In this document: piece after piece, positions 1 through 7,378 of the stretch
Position numbering within the stretch: position 1 is the stretch's first letter
How the letters are laid out: every line of letters begins with the position of its first letter
Source: Bacteroidales bacterium
GTDB lineage: Bacteria > Bacteroidota > Bacteroidia > Bacteroidales > UBA7960
Length of the DNA stretch: 16,337 nt
Assembly: GCA_007128045.1 (NCBI GenBank)
Contig: SKYG01000315.1
Coordinates: 1 to 16,337, forward strand
Direction of reading: 5' to 3'
The notes under the pieces: generated by a model
Told to the model about the DNA's origin: nothing
The model's database searches: none
What the model saw: the letters and a program-made list of their open reading frames with translations, nothing else
Position numbers and translations under genes: made by a program

Positions 1-540
1 ATCGATGTCATCAAAGCCATTAAGCAGACAATTCTTTTTATAGGCACTAATTTCAAATGATTCTTCAGTACCATCAGCAAGATTGGTGATGGTTTGCTGT
101 TGCAGGTCTACTTTAACAAGTATTGAAGGATCTTTTTCAATCGTTTGAAACAACGATTTCACAAAAGACTCTGATACCTGTACCGGTAACAACCCATTAT
201 TAAGGGCATTACTCTTAAATATGTCTGCAAAGAAGCTTGAAACAACCACTTTGAATCCGTAGTCATAAATAGCCCATGCTGCATGCTCACGGCTACTTCC
301 GCTACCGAAATTCTTTCCGGTGATCAACAGTTCTCCTTTATATATAGGGTTGTTAAGGACAAAGTCCGGATTAGGCTGACCACCAGGCTTATACCGCCAA
401 TCACAAAATAAATTGGCGCCAAAACCGTCACGGGTGGTAGCTTTCAAAAAACGGGCAGGGATTATTTGATCAGTATCTACGTTTTCGATAGGCATCGGCA
501 CGCAGGTAGATGTTAGTGTATGGAATTTTTCTACAGGCAT
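1..540 (-). CDS. leuD: 3-isopropylmalate dehydratase small subunit, 3' end cut by window edge
   Basis: LeuD pairs with LeuC to isomerise 2-isopropylmalate to 3-isopropylmalate in cytoplasmic leucine synthesis. The ATG at 540-538 opens 180 uninterrupted codons that run off the window. The sequence starts MPVEKFHTLTSTCVPMPIEN and continues with DTDQIIPARFLK (about residues 22-33), the usual N-terminal swivel-domain signature. GKNFGSGSSREHAAWA (75-90) is the conserved substrate-binding loop. LeuD proteins are about 195-200 residues, so only the last 15-20 are missing. It lies 114 nt downstream of leuC on the same strand, and its start codon follows an A-rich tract made of AACAAATC repeats (minus strand) with no Shine-Dalgarno sequence. 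The family call is secure, and adjacency to leuA and leuC separates it from the related homoaconitase and citraconate hydratase small subunits. Confidence 0.96.
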   Translation of the reverse strand, partial: MPVEKFHTLTSTCVPMPIENVDTDQIIPARFLKATTRDGFGANLFCDWRYKPGGQPNPDFVLNNPIYKGELLITGKNFGSGSSREHAAWAIYDYGFKVVVSSFFADIFKSNALNNGLLPVQVSESFVKSLFQTIEKDPSILVKVDLQQQTITNLADGTEESFEISAYKKNCLLNGFDDID

Positions 541-547
541 TTTGGGT

Positions 548-582
548 GTTGATTTGTTGATTTGTTGATTTGTTGATTTGTT
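548..582. repeat. 8-bp tandem repeat upstream of leuD
   Basis: Four perfect copies of GTTGATTT (plus strand; AAATCAAC on the minus, coding strand) run from 548 to 579, plus a partial copy. They end 7 nt before the leuD start codon, so the tract forms the A-rich, unstructured 5' flank of leuD in the mRNA. Variants of the same 8-mer occur at 4688-4719 and 7351-7377. Confidence 0.95.
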
Positions 583-654
583 ATAGGGACAGTACCTGGC
601 TTGTCCATGTTGAATTGTTGATTTGTTTGGCCTGTCCACATAATAACTAGTCTG
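583..654. other. leuC-leuD intergenic remainder with short inverted repeat
   Basis: This stretch has no gene. GGACA at 587-591 and TGTCC at 602-606 form a 5-bp inverted repeat with a 10-nt loop. A degenerate direct repeat, GGC(T/C)TGTCCA(T/C), occurs at 598-608 and 629-639 (plus strand). One more GTTGATTT copy lies between them. The stem is weak and lacks a U-tract, so I do not call a terminator; it may be a degraded dispersed repeat. Confidence 0.45.
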
Positions 655-2058
655 TTAACCAAACAGGTCTCTGGGGTCGATGATCTTTCCTGTAATGGCC
701 ACTGCGGCAGCCGTAACAGGGCTTGCCAGCATGGTGCGTGCACCGGGACCTTGCCGGCCCTCAAAGTTTCTGTTAGAGGTAGATACGGCATACTTACCCG
801 CTGGTATTTTGTCTTCATTCATGGCCAGGCAGGCAGAGCATCCGGGCTGACGCATTTCGAAACCAGCCTCTTCCAGTATCTGCCGCAATCCTTCCTTTTC
901 AGCCTGAGCCTCCACTTGTTTGCTGCCGGGTACGATCCAGGCTGTAATGTTATCAGCCTTTTTTTTGCCTTTGACAAAGCCTGCAAACATTCGCAGGTCT
1001 TCTATTCGGCCATTGGTACAACTGCCAACAAAGACATAATTCACTTCCTTGCCAATCATCTCTTCTCCCGGAGAAAAGTTCATGTAGGACAATGATTTCA
1101 TAAAAGAGGTTTTGGATGTGTCATCCACCTCTTCCAGCAAAGGAATACGACCCGATATGCCAACGCCCATTCCCGGGTTGGTGCCATAAGTGATCATGGG
1201 CTCAATGTCAGCAGCGTCAAAAACGAGTTCCTTATCAAACACTGCATCCGGGTCGCTTGGCAAGGTTTTCCAATAAGCTACAGATTTATCCCATTGATTT
1301 TCTGAAGGTGCCTGCTCGCGACCTTTTATATAGTCAAAGGTTGTTTCATCAGGAGCGATCAGGCCTCCACGTGCTCCCATCTCAATGCTCATATTGCAGA
1401 TGGTCATTCTTGCTTCCATGGAAAGGTTTCGTATTGCCGACCCGGCGTATTCAACGAAATACCCTGTGGCACCGCCTGTAGATATTTGTGAGATGATATA
1501 CAAGATAATATCTTTTGATGTGACACCTTTGGATAAAGCACCTTCAATGGTAATGCGCATCCTTTTGGGACGAGCAAGGATCAGGCACTGACTGGCAAGT
1601 ACCATTTCCACCTCACTGGTACCAATGCCAAAAGCGATCGTTCCGAAAGCACCGTGTGTCGAGGTATGGCTGTCGCCACAAACGATGGTCATCCCTGGTT
1701 GAGTGATTCCCAGTTCTGGTCCGATCACATGAACGATACCATTATATGGATGGTTCAGACCATACAAATTGATGCCATGATCCTGGCAATTTTTATTCAG
1801 GGTATTCACCTGTACCCTGCTCAACTCATCATGAATGCTGAGGTGTTGGTCGCGGGTTGGAATATTATGATCAGCCGTGGCAACAGTTTTTTCGGGGCGA
1901 AACACCTTCAGCCCTCTATTGTTCAAACCGCTAAAAGCCTGCGGGCTGGTTACCTCGTGAATAAAATGACGGTCAATATAGATCATGCTGGTGGCATCAT
2001 CTATATTGGCCACCACATGTGCGTCCCAGATTTTATCGATTATAGTTTTTCCAGACAA
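655..2058 (-). CDS. leuC: 3-isopropylmalate dehydratase large subunit
   Basis: LeuC is the aconitase-family [4Fe-4S] subunit of isopropylmalate isomerase, acting with LeuD. The 467 residues match the normal length. FDKIWDAHVV-like text at the N-terminus (7-16), IDRHFIHEVTSPQAF (28-42) and CGDSHTSTHGAFG (127-139) are family signatures. The three cluster cysteines are visible: C347 in VGSCTNGR, and C407 and C410 in GCSAC. The start is TTG at 2058-2056: an in-frame TAA stands only five codons upstream, there is no ATG in between, and the first internal Met (residue 25) would remove the conserved N-terminus. The gene begins 20 nt after the leuA stop, the tightest junction in the operon, so leuA and leuC are surely co-transcribed and possibly translationally coupled. 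TTG initiation may lower LeuC output relative to LeuA. Confidence 0.97.
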   Translation of the reverse strand: MSGKTIIDKIWDAHVVANIDDATSMIYIDRHFIHEVTSPQAFSGLNNRGLKVFRPEKTVATADHNIPTRDQHLSIHDELSRVQVNTLNKNCQDHGINLYGLNHPYNGIVHVIGPELGITQPGMTIVCGDSHTSTHGAFGTIAFGIGTSEVEMVLASQCLILARPKRMRITIEGALSKGVTSKDIILYIISQISTGGATGYFVEYAGSAIRNLSMEARMTICNMSIEMGARGGLIAPDETTFDYIKGREQAPSENQWDKSVAYWKTLPSDPDAVFDKELVFDAADIEPMITYGTNPGMGVGISGRIPLLEEVDDTSKTSFMKSLSYMNFSPGEEMIGKEVNYVFVGSCTNGRIEDLRMFAGFVKGKKKADNITAWIVPGSKQVEAQAEKEGLRQILEEAGFEMRQPGCSACLAMNEDKIPAGKYAVSTSNRNFEGRQGPGARTMLASPVTAAAVAITGKIIDPRDLFG

Positions 2059-2078
2059 AGCAAGAAGTATTTAAAGGT

Positions 2079-3575
2079 TTATGAAATTTTTCCTATAGCA
2101 TCTAAAAATGCCTCCACTGAGGCTGTAACAATATCAGTGTGTGCAGAGAAGCCATAAAAGATGTTTCCTTTATGTTCGACCTGAACATGAACCTTTCCAA
2201 GGTCATCGCTGCCACGTGTGATGGCCTGAATAAGAAACTCTTCCAGGCGCACACGGCGTTTTACAAGATTTTTGACAGCTGTGAATGACGCATCAATAGG
2301 GCCATTGCCGGAGGCTGTCTCTGTAAATACGTCACCATTAAAGCTTACAGCGACGGTGGCTGTGGGAATGGTTGATTTTCCGCATACCACCTGCAGAGAG
2401 ACAAGCTCAATAGGTCTTTTGCCTTTCAATTTCTCACGACCTACCAGTACTTCAAGGTCCTCTTCTGTGATGTCCTTTTTCTTGTCGGCCAGATCAAGGA
2501 AGCGTTCGTATATCTCATCAAGTTCGGGCGTTTCAAAGCTATAGCCTAACAGCTGCAGTCTGTGCTTCAAAGCAGCCCTGCCGCTACGGGCTGTAAGCAC
2601 GATCGATGATTCCTTAACCCCAACTTCTGCAGGATCGATGATCTCGTAGTTTACACGATGCTTTAGCACACCATCCTGATGGATTCCTGATGAATGGGCA
2701 AAAGCGTTGCGACCAACAATGGCCTTGTTGGGCTGCACCGGCATGCGCATCAGGGTAGACACCAGTTTACTGGTTTTCATGATCTGCTGGGTGTCAATAT
2801 TGGTGGTAAAATCAAGGCTTTTATGGCTCTTAATTGCCATAACAACCTCTTCGAGAGAGGTGTTGCCGGCACGTTCGCCAATACCATTGATGGTTACCTC
2901 TACCTGGCGTGCACCATTGAGAATACCAGAAATAGTATTTGCAGTGGCCATACCCAGGTCATTATGGCAATGCGTTGAGAGAATGGCTTTATCGATGTTC
3001 GAAACATTGTTCATCAGGAACGCGATCTTTTCTCCATATTCATTAGGAAGGCAATACCCGGTAGTATCAGGAATATTCACCACCGTTGCCCCGGCTCTGA
3101 TTACAGCTTCCACAACTTTTGCCAGAAACTCATTATCGGCACGACCAGCATCTTCTGCATAAAATTCTACGTCATCGACAAATTTGCGTGCATACTTAAC
3201 ACTATCAATGGCGCGCTGCAGTATGTCGTCAGGATTAGACTTAAGCTTATACTTAATATGAATCTCCGACGTTCCAATGCCTGTATGTATTCGCTTTCGC
3301 TTGGCATATTTCAGGGCATCGGCCGCCACTTCAATATCCTTCTTGATCGCCCGGGTAAGTCCGCATATAATGGGATTTTGAACCGCTTTGGAAATCTCCA
3401 CGACAGAGGTAAAATCGCCAGGGCTGGATATCGGAAATCCAGCTTCAATCACATCTACGCCGAGCTTTTCAAGTTGCCGGGCTACCTCAATTTTTTCAAT
3501 GGTATTCAACTGACAGCCAGGAACCTGTTCCCCGTCGCGCAAAGTAGTATCAAAAATGATGATCTTGTTGTCCAT
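2079..3575 (-). CDS. leuA: 2-isopropylmalate synthase
   Basis: This enzyme condenses 2-ketoisovalerate with acetyl-CoA, the committed and leucine-inhibited step of leucine synthesis. The 498 residues contain the HMG-CoA-lyase-like TIM barrel (about 4-270): FDTTLRDGEQ (8-17) carries catalytic R13 and metal ligand D14; HCHND (202-206) supplies the two metal-binding histidines; NGIGERAGNTSLEEV (230-244) is the second family signature. The C-terminal regulatory domain (about 360-498) is present and includes TASGNGPIDASFTAV, as in leucine-feedback-regulated LeuA. The start ATG at 3575 directly precedes DNKIIIFDTTLRDG, so no extension is needed. Homocitrate and citramalate synthases share the barrel, but the leuC and leuD neighbours and the full regulatory domain favour LeuA. 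The gene follows ilvC by 52 nt. Confidence 0.96.
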   Translation of the reverse strand: MDNKIIIFDTTLRDGEQVPGCQLNTIEKIEVARQLEKLGVDVIEAGFPISSPGDFTSVVEISKAVQNPIICGLTRAIKKDIEVAADALKYAKRKRIHTGIGTSEIHIKYKLKSNPDDILQRAIDSVKYARKFVDDVEFYAEDAGRADNEFLAKVVEAVIRAGATVVNIPDTTGYCLPNEYGEKIAFLMNNVSNIDKAILSTHCHNDLGMATANTISGILNGARQVEVTINGIGERAGNTSLEEVVMAIKSHKSLDFTTNIDTQQIMKTSKLVSTLMRMPVQPNKAIVGRNAFAHSSGIHQDGVLKHRVNYEIIDPAEVGVKESSIVLTARSGRAALKHRLQLLGYSFETPELDEIYERFLDLADKKKDITEEDLEVLVGREKLKGKRPIELVSLQVVCGKSTIPTATVAVSFNGDVFTETASGNGPIDASFTAVKNLVKRRVRLEEFLIQAITRGSDDLGKVHVQVEHKGNIFYGFSAHTDIVTASVEAFLDAIGKIS

Positions 3576-3584
3576 GTCTTTTGG

Positions 3585-3609
3585 TTTTTTGGATTGTTTT
3601 TTTGGATTG
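3585..3609. repeat. 12-13 bp tandem repeat in ilvC-leuA junction
   Basis: Two copies of T(6-7)GGATTG (plus strand) sit at 3585-3596 and 3597-3609, just upstream of the leuA start on the minus strand. On the mRNA they read CAATCC followed by an A-run, so they place an A-rich tract immediately before leuA. Confidence 0.85.
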
Positions 3610-3627
3610 ACCGATAGCTATGTATAC

Positions 3628-4677
3628 TTATTTCTGACTTTCCGGCCTTAATTTTCTTACGGCAGAACCTGCTTGCCAGATTTCAGATTCACGCAATTCT
3701 TTCAGTTCAACCTCCAGCTTCTCACGATAATCGGGTTGACTGTTGGCATCGATAGCCCGCTGTGATTCATTGCCTTTGGCTACCTCCTGATATAGTTCAC
3801 TGAAAACGGGAAGTGTGGCATCGCGGAATCTTTTCCACCAATCCAATGCACCCCTTTGGGCTGTTGTGGAGCAATTTGCATACATCCAGTCCATGCCATT
3901 TTCTGCCACCAATGGCATCAGGCTCTGGGTCAGCTCTTCCACAGTTTCATTAAAAGCTTCGGATGGTGTGTGTCCGTTTTCCCTGAGAACGTGGTACTGA
4001 GCTGCAAACAAGCCTTGAATGGCGCCCATAAGTGTACCGCGCTCTCCGGTTAGGTCGCTATATACTTCCTTTTTAAACGTGGTTTCGAACAGATAACCGC
4101 TACCCACTCCGATACCCAACGCGATAACTCGTTCTTTAGCCTTTCCTGTTGCATCCTGAAAGATGGCATAGCTCGAATTCAAACCCCGTCCTTCGAGAAA
4201 CATCCTGCGAAGGCTGGTTCCCGAACCTTTAGGTGCAATAAGAACCACATCTACATCGGCAGGGGGTATAATTCCAGTTTGCTCTTTAAATGTGATGCCA
4301 AATCCATGCGAGAAATAAAGCACCTTGCCTGCACTTAGGTGTTTTTTCACTGTTGGCCATAAGGCAATCTGACCTGCATCAGAAAGCAAATACTGAATTA
4401 CTGTTCCCCGCTCCAGGGCTTCCTCTATTGGAAAGAGCGTCTTACCAGGTTCCCAGCCATCTGCAACCGCTTTATCCCAGGTCTTAGAACCCTGACGCTG
4501 GCCCACGATTACATGAAATCCATTGTCTTTCAGATTAAGGGCCTGACCAGGACCTTGTACACCATAGCCGATAACAGCAATGGTTTCATCTTTCATTACT
4601 TCTTTTGCCTTCGACAAGGGAAACTCTTCCCTTGTTACTACGTTTTCTTCTACTCCACCAAAATTAATTCGTGCCAT
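3628..4677 (-). CDS. ilvC: Ketol-acid reductoisomerase (NADP+-type, plant-like variant)
   Basis: IlvC isomerises and reduces 2-acetolactate or 2-aceto-2-hydroxybutyrate, using Mg2+ and probably NADPH. From the ATG at 4677 the product is 349 residues. The Rossmann motif IGYGVQGPGQALNLKDNG lies at about 36-53; the motif SDLTGERG (207-214) carries the metal ligands D208 and E212 in the form seen in plant enzymes. The second helical part contains EELTQSLMPLVAENGMDWMY and CSTTAQRGALDWW. The reading frame stays open for 40 more codons upstream, up to an ATG at 4797, but that stretch translates the simple-repeat intergenic DNA (Lys/Asn/Gln-rich) and should not be annotated as protein; MARINFGG is the expected N-terminus. 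The A-rich repeat leader precedes the start without a Shine-Dalgarno sequence. Confidence 0.95.
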   Translation of the reverse strand: MARINFGGVEENVVTREEFPLSKAKEVMKDETIAVIGYGVQGPGQALNLKDNGFHVIVGQRQGSKTWDKAVADGWEPGKTLFPIEEALERGTVIQYLLSDAGQIALWPTVKKHLSAGKVLYFSHGFGITFKEQTGIIPPADVDVVLIAPKGSGTSLRRMFLEGRGLNSSYAIFQDATGKAKERVIALGIGVGSGYLFETTFKKEVYSDLTGERGTLMGAIQGLFAAQYHVLRENGHTPSEAFNETVEELTQSLMPLVAENGMDWMYANCSTTAQRGALDWWKRFRDATLPVFSELYQEVAKGNESQRAIDANSQPDYREKLEVELKELRESEIWQAGSAVRKLRPESQK

Positions 4678-4687
4678 AATAAAGATT

Positions 4688-4752
4688 GTTTGTTTGTTGA
4701 TTTGTTTGTTTGTTGATTTGTTCTTTCGACTTTTGACCTTTGACCTTTGACT
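4688..4752. repeat. Compound tandem repeats in ilvN-ilvC junction
   Basis: Two perfect 16-bp copies of GTTTGTTTGTTGATTT occupy 4688-4719; each embeds the GTTGATTT 8-mer seen upstream of leuD. A 7-bp array, TTTGACC TTTGACC TTTGACT, follows at 4732-4752, with a degenerate copy (TTTCGAC) at 4724-4730. The block lies in the 122-nt gap between the ilvN stop and the true ilvC start; in the mRNA it forms an A-rich run ending 10 nt before the ilvC ATG. Confidence 0.93.
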
Positions 4753-4799
4753 CCGTGTAAGGTAATCGTTAACCAATGTATAGCCGAACGTACACATGC

Positions 4800-5336
4800 T
4801 TATTTTCTTGTATCTTCTTCCAGTTTACGAAGGAAATCTGTTAAAGGTTCTTGTTTTAGTTTATTAACAGCTACCCGGCCAGAGCGTGTAAACTGGGTGA
4901 CACCGTAGGGGTCAAGCTTGTCAAAAAGCTCTTGTGTTTCAGCTTTATGTCCGGTTTTTTCAATGACAGTATACTCCGGAGTCATCTCGAGTATTCTGGC
5001 GCTATACTTTCTTACCAGGTATTCCACATCATTTCCGTTCAGCAGGGCTTCTGTCGGAACTTTATACAAAGCTACCTCCTGGTGAACAATTTCATCTTGA
5101 GCAAACACGTATGCTTTTAACACATCAATACGTTTTTCGATTTGTCTGACGAGCTTTTCGATATCTTCGCGGGTTGAGAATACCACAATAGTAAACTTAT
5201 GGATCCCTTTGATGGCAGATTCTGATGTGGTCAGGCTCTCTATATTGATATGTCTTCTGGTAAACACGGTGGTGATCTGACTCAGCAGGCCAACCCGGTT
5301 CTCAGAATATATTGTAAGGGTGAATTCTTGTTTCAT
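4800..5336 (-). CDS. ilvN: Acetolactate synthase small (regulatory) subunit
   Basis: This is the regulatory subunit that activates the catalytic subunit IlvB and confers valine feedback inhibition. The 178 residues begin with an ACT domain (about 1-75): FTLTIYSENRVGLLSQITTVF followed by RRHINIESLTTSES, where NRVGLL and the ribbon after NIESL form the effector-binding fold. The C-terminal ALS small-subunit domain follows (about 85-170), containing EIVHQEVALYKV and a TPEYTVIEKTG segment. Length and order are normal for Bacteroidota IlvN. The ATG at 5336 is the only start that preserves the first ACT strand. It lies downstream of ilvB after an unusually long 211-nt gap filled with repeats. I use ilvN rather than ilvH because there is a single copy in a general ilv operon. 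Confidence 0.93.
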   Translation of the reverse strand: MKQEFTLTIYSENRVGLLSQITTVFTRRHINIESLTTSESAIKGIHKFTIVVFSTREDIEKLVRQIEKRIDVLKAYVFAQDEIVHQEVALYKVPTEALLNGNDVEYLVRKYSARILEMTPEYTVIEKTGHKAETQELFDKLDPYGVTQFTRSGRVAVNKLKQEPLTDFLRKLEEDTRK

Positions 5337-5350
5337 ATGTATAAGATTTG

Positions 5351-5406
5351 TCTAAAGGTCTAAAGGTCTGAAAGTCTGAAGGTCTGAAAGTCTGAAGGTC
5401 GAAAAG
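5351..5406. repeat. 8-bp tandem array TCT(A/G)AA(A/G)G
   Basis: Six consecutive 8-bp units run from 5351 to 5398 (two TCTAAAGG, then TCTGAAAG and TCTGAAGG alternating twice), and a degenerate seventh unit TCGAAAAG runs to 5406. The A/B alternation suggests duplication of a 16-bp dimer. The array ends 14 nt before the ilvN start codon on the minus strand, so it forms the immediate 5' flank of ilvN. Confidence 0.95.
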
Positions 5407-5450
5407 CTGAGCGAAGCTGAGCGAAGCGAAGTCCCGGATGCATGTTCGGG
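5406..5450. repeat. REP-like element: 10-bp direct repeat plus GC-rich palindrome
   Basis: Two copies of GCTGAGCGAA (5406-5425) and a partial GCGAAG are followed by a near-palindrome, CCCGGATGCATGTTCGGG (5433-5450), with CCCGRA/TTCGGG-type arms around a central ATGCAT. It differs in base composition from the A/T-rich repeats around it. The structure resembles dispersed intergenic palindromic repeats of Bacteroidota genomes; copy number cannot be tested in this window, where only one copy is present. Confidence 0.6.
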
Positions 5451-5547
5451 AGCTCACCAAGTACTCATAATCATGCGTCTGTGCGTCATAGTGTTTGTCA
5501 TGGAAGCTTAAAATGTTAATATTCTAGTTAGATGGGACTTGCCTATA

Positions 5548-7317
5548 TTACTCCAGGCGGATATCGCTGATGGATGCACCGGCAGGTACCATTGGAAACA
5601 CATTGCCTTCTTTTTCCACTACCACTTCCATAAGGAATGGACCATCAGACTCGGCCATCTCTTTTATCGCGGCATCCAGGTTTTTTCTGTCGGTCACCTT
5701 TACTGACGGAAGATAATATCCCTTGGCTATCGTCTGAAAGTCTGGGTTGATCATTTCTGTTGAAGCGTATCGCAAATCAAAGAACAGTTCCTGCCATTGC
5801 CTCACCATCCCAAGAAAATTGTTATTGAGTAACACAATCTTTACCGGAACCTTTTCCTGATATATTGTGCCGAGTTCCTGAATGGTCATTTGAAAGCCAC
5901 CGTCGCCTACAAACAACACAACAGGCCTGTCAGGTTTACCCATTTTTGCACCAATGGCAGCAGGTATCCCAAAACCCATGGTACCCAATCCACCAGATGT
6001 TACAACGCTACGTGTTTGTTTGAAGCGAAAGTACCGGGTTCCCACCATTTGATGCTGACCAACATCAGTAACCATGATGGCATCATCGTTGAATGCAGCA
6101 GATACTCTGTGTACCACCTCACCCATTGAGAGTTCCGGCTTGCTGGGGTTCAGGTCTTTATCGATCAGGCGCTCATGCTCCACCCGCGAACAGGCATGAA
6201 ACTCTTGCAGCCACTCGCTATGATCGTTACTGCTAACTTTCTCGGTAAGCCTGGGCAACGTATCTTTCACATCACCCAGCAGAGGTACATCAGCATGCAT
6301 GATTTTATTGATTTCAGCAGGATCAATTTCCATATGGATGATCTTGGCTTTGGTAGCATACTTTTTGGTATCGGCTGTAACCCTGTCGTCGAACCGCATA
6401 CCGATACCCAATATCAGGTCAGCTTCATTGGTCTTTATGTTCGGCCCGTAATTTCCATGCATGCCCAGCATCCCGACATTGAGGGGATGGTCGGTTGGAA
6501 GGGCTGACAGCCCCAGGATGGTCCAGGCAGCAGGGATACCGGTTTTTTCGATAAAAGCAAGCAGTTCCTTTTCTGCACCACCAAGTACAACGCCTTGTCC
6601 GATAAGTGCCAGCGGTTTTTTGGCCAGATTGATCAGTGAAGCTGCCTCTTCGATCTTGTCCTGCTCTGCGACATGTACCGGAGTATAGCTTCTGATCGAC
6701 TTCATGCGCTGGTATTGGAACATAAACTTTCCAAATTGAGCGTCTTTGGTAATGTCCAGCACAACAGGCCCTGGTCTGCCATGTCTGGCAATATAGAACG
6801 CTCTGGCAAAAGCCCAGGGGATATCTTCAGGGCGTGTGATCTGGTAGTTCCACTTGGTAATGGGTTGTGTAATGCCTACCACATCAATTTCCTGGAAGGC
6901 ATCGGTTCCTATCAGGGTTGATCCGACCTGTCCGGATATCACCACCACCGGTGTGGAATCGAGCATGGCATCAGCTATTCCTGTCACTGCATTGGTGGCA
7001 GCCGGACCGGATGTTACCAGCCCGACACCTACTTTTCCGGTAACCCTGGCATAGCCCTGTGCTGCATGGATGGCGCCCTGTTCATGCCTTACCAGCACAT
7101 GCTTCAGCCTGTCAGAATATGAATATAAGGCATCATAAACAGGCATGATGGCCCCTCCGGGATAACCAAACATCAAATCGACACCTTCGGCCAACAGGCA
7201 CTCCATAACGGCTTCAGCACCGGTTATCATCCTGGCCTCGGTTTTTTGCTCTTTCGTGGTTTCAAAAGTTTGTGCATCCATAAAAATATATTTAGCCCCA
7301 ATTACAGGGGAATTCAT
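5548..7317 (-). CDS. ilvB: Acetolactate synthase large (catalytic) subunit, biosynthetic type
   Basis: This ThDP- and FAD-dependent enzyme condenses pyruvate with pyruvate or 2-ketobutyrate, the first common step for valine, leucine and isoleucine. Over 589 residues it shows the N-terminal pyrimidine-binding domain with GYPGGAIMPVYDAL (51-64) and catalytic E79 in VRHEQGA, the central FAD-type domain with ILGIGMRFDDR (302-312), and the C-terminal ThDP/Mg motif from GDGGFQMT (471-478) to LLNNN (496-500). Alignment to the family starts near residue 30 (MITGAEAV), so the first 29 residues are not conserved: the ATG at 7281 (MDAQTFE) is a good alternative start, preceded by an A/T-rich tract. It lies 61 nt after ilvD. 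The degradative AlsS type is unlikely because an ilvN regulatory subunit follows. Confidence 0.96.
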   Translation of the reverse strand: MNSPVIGAKYIFMDAQTFETTKEQKTEARMITGAEAVMECLLAEGVDLMFGYPGGAIMPVYDALYSYSDRLKHVLVRHEQGAIHAAQGYARVTGKVGVGLVTSGPAATNAVTGIADAMLDSTPVVVISGQVGSTLIGTDAFQEIDVVGITQPITKWNYQITRPEDIPWAFARAFYIARHGRPGPVVLDITKDAQFGKFMFQYQRMKSIRSYTPVHVAEQDKIEEAASLINLAKKPLALIGQGVVLGGAEKELLAFIEKTGIPAAWTILGLSALPTDHPLNVGMLGMHGNYGPNIKTNEADLILGIGMRFDDRVTADTKKYATKAKIIHMEIDPAEINKIMHADVPLLGDVKDTLPRLTEKVSSNDHSEWLQEFHACSRVEHERLIDKDLNPSKPELSMGEVVHRVSAAFNDDAIMVTDVGQHQMVGTRYFRFKQTRSVVTSGGLGTMGFGIPAAIGAKMGKPDRPVVLFVGDGGFQMTIQELGTIYQEKVPVKIVLLNNNFLGMVRQWQELFFDLRYASTEMINPDFQTIAKGYYLPSVKVTDRKNLDAAIKEMAESDGPFLMEVVVEKEGNVFPMVPAGASISDIRLE

Positions 7318-7350
7318 GGTTCATTTTATAATTGGTAAACAGATCACATC

Positions 7351-7377
7351 AACAAATTAACAAATCAACAAATCAAC
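7351..7377. repeat. 8-bp tandem repeat in ilvD-ilvB junction
   Basis: AACAAATT, AACAAATC, AACAAATC and a partial AAC run from 7351 to 7377, one base from the ilvD stop codon. This is the same 8-mer as at 548-582 and 4688-4719 but in the opposite orientation: here the mRNA strand carries the T-rich version. Confidence 0.93.
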
Positions 7378-7378
7378 T

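Larger units (their letters stand above)
5337..5547. other. ilvB-ilvN intergenic region
   Basis: This 211-nt gap is the longest inside the operon. It holds an 8-bp tandem array, a 10-bp direct repeat and a REP-like palindrome (listed separately), and about 95 nt of plain sequence (5451-5547) next to the ilvB stop. I see no ORF longer than about 15 codons and no intrinsic terminator with a U-tract. Confidence 0.7.

Noticed and set aside
548..582. CRISPR-like array of direct repeats
   Set aside because: Units are 8 bp and contiguous with no spacers, so it is a simple tandem repeat.
531..818. 95-codon minus-strand ORF spanning the leuC end and the leuD repeat
   Set aside because: Out of frame with leuC and leuD; its C-terminal part is translated AACAAATC repeat.
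1654..2157. 167-codon plus-strand ORF inside leuC/leuA
   Set aside because: Antisense shadow of conserved leuC codons; its translation shows no family features.
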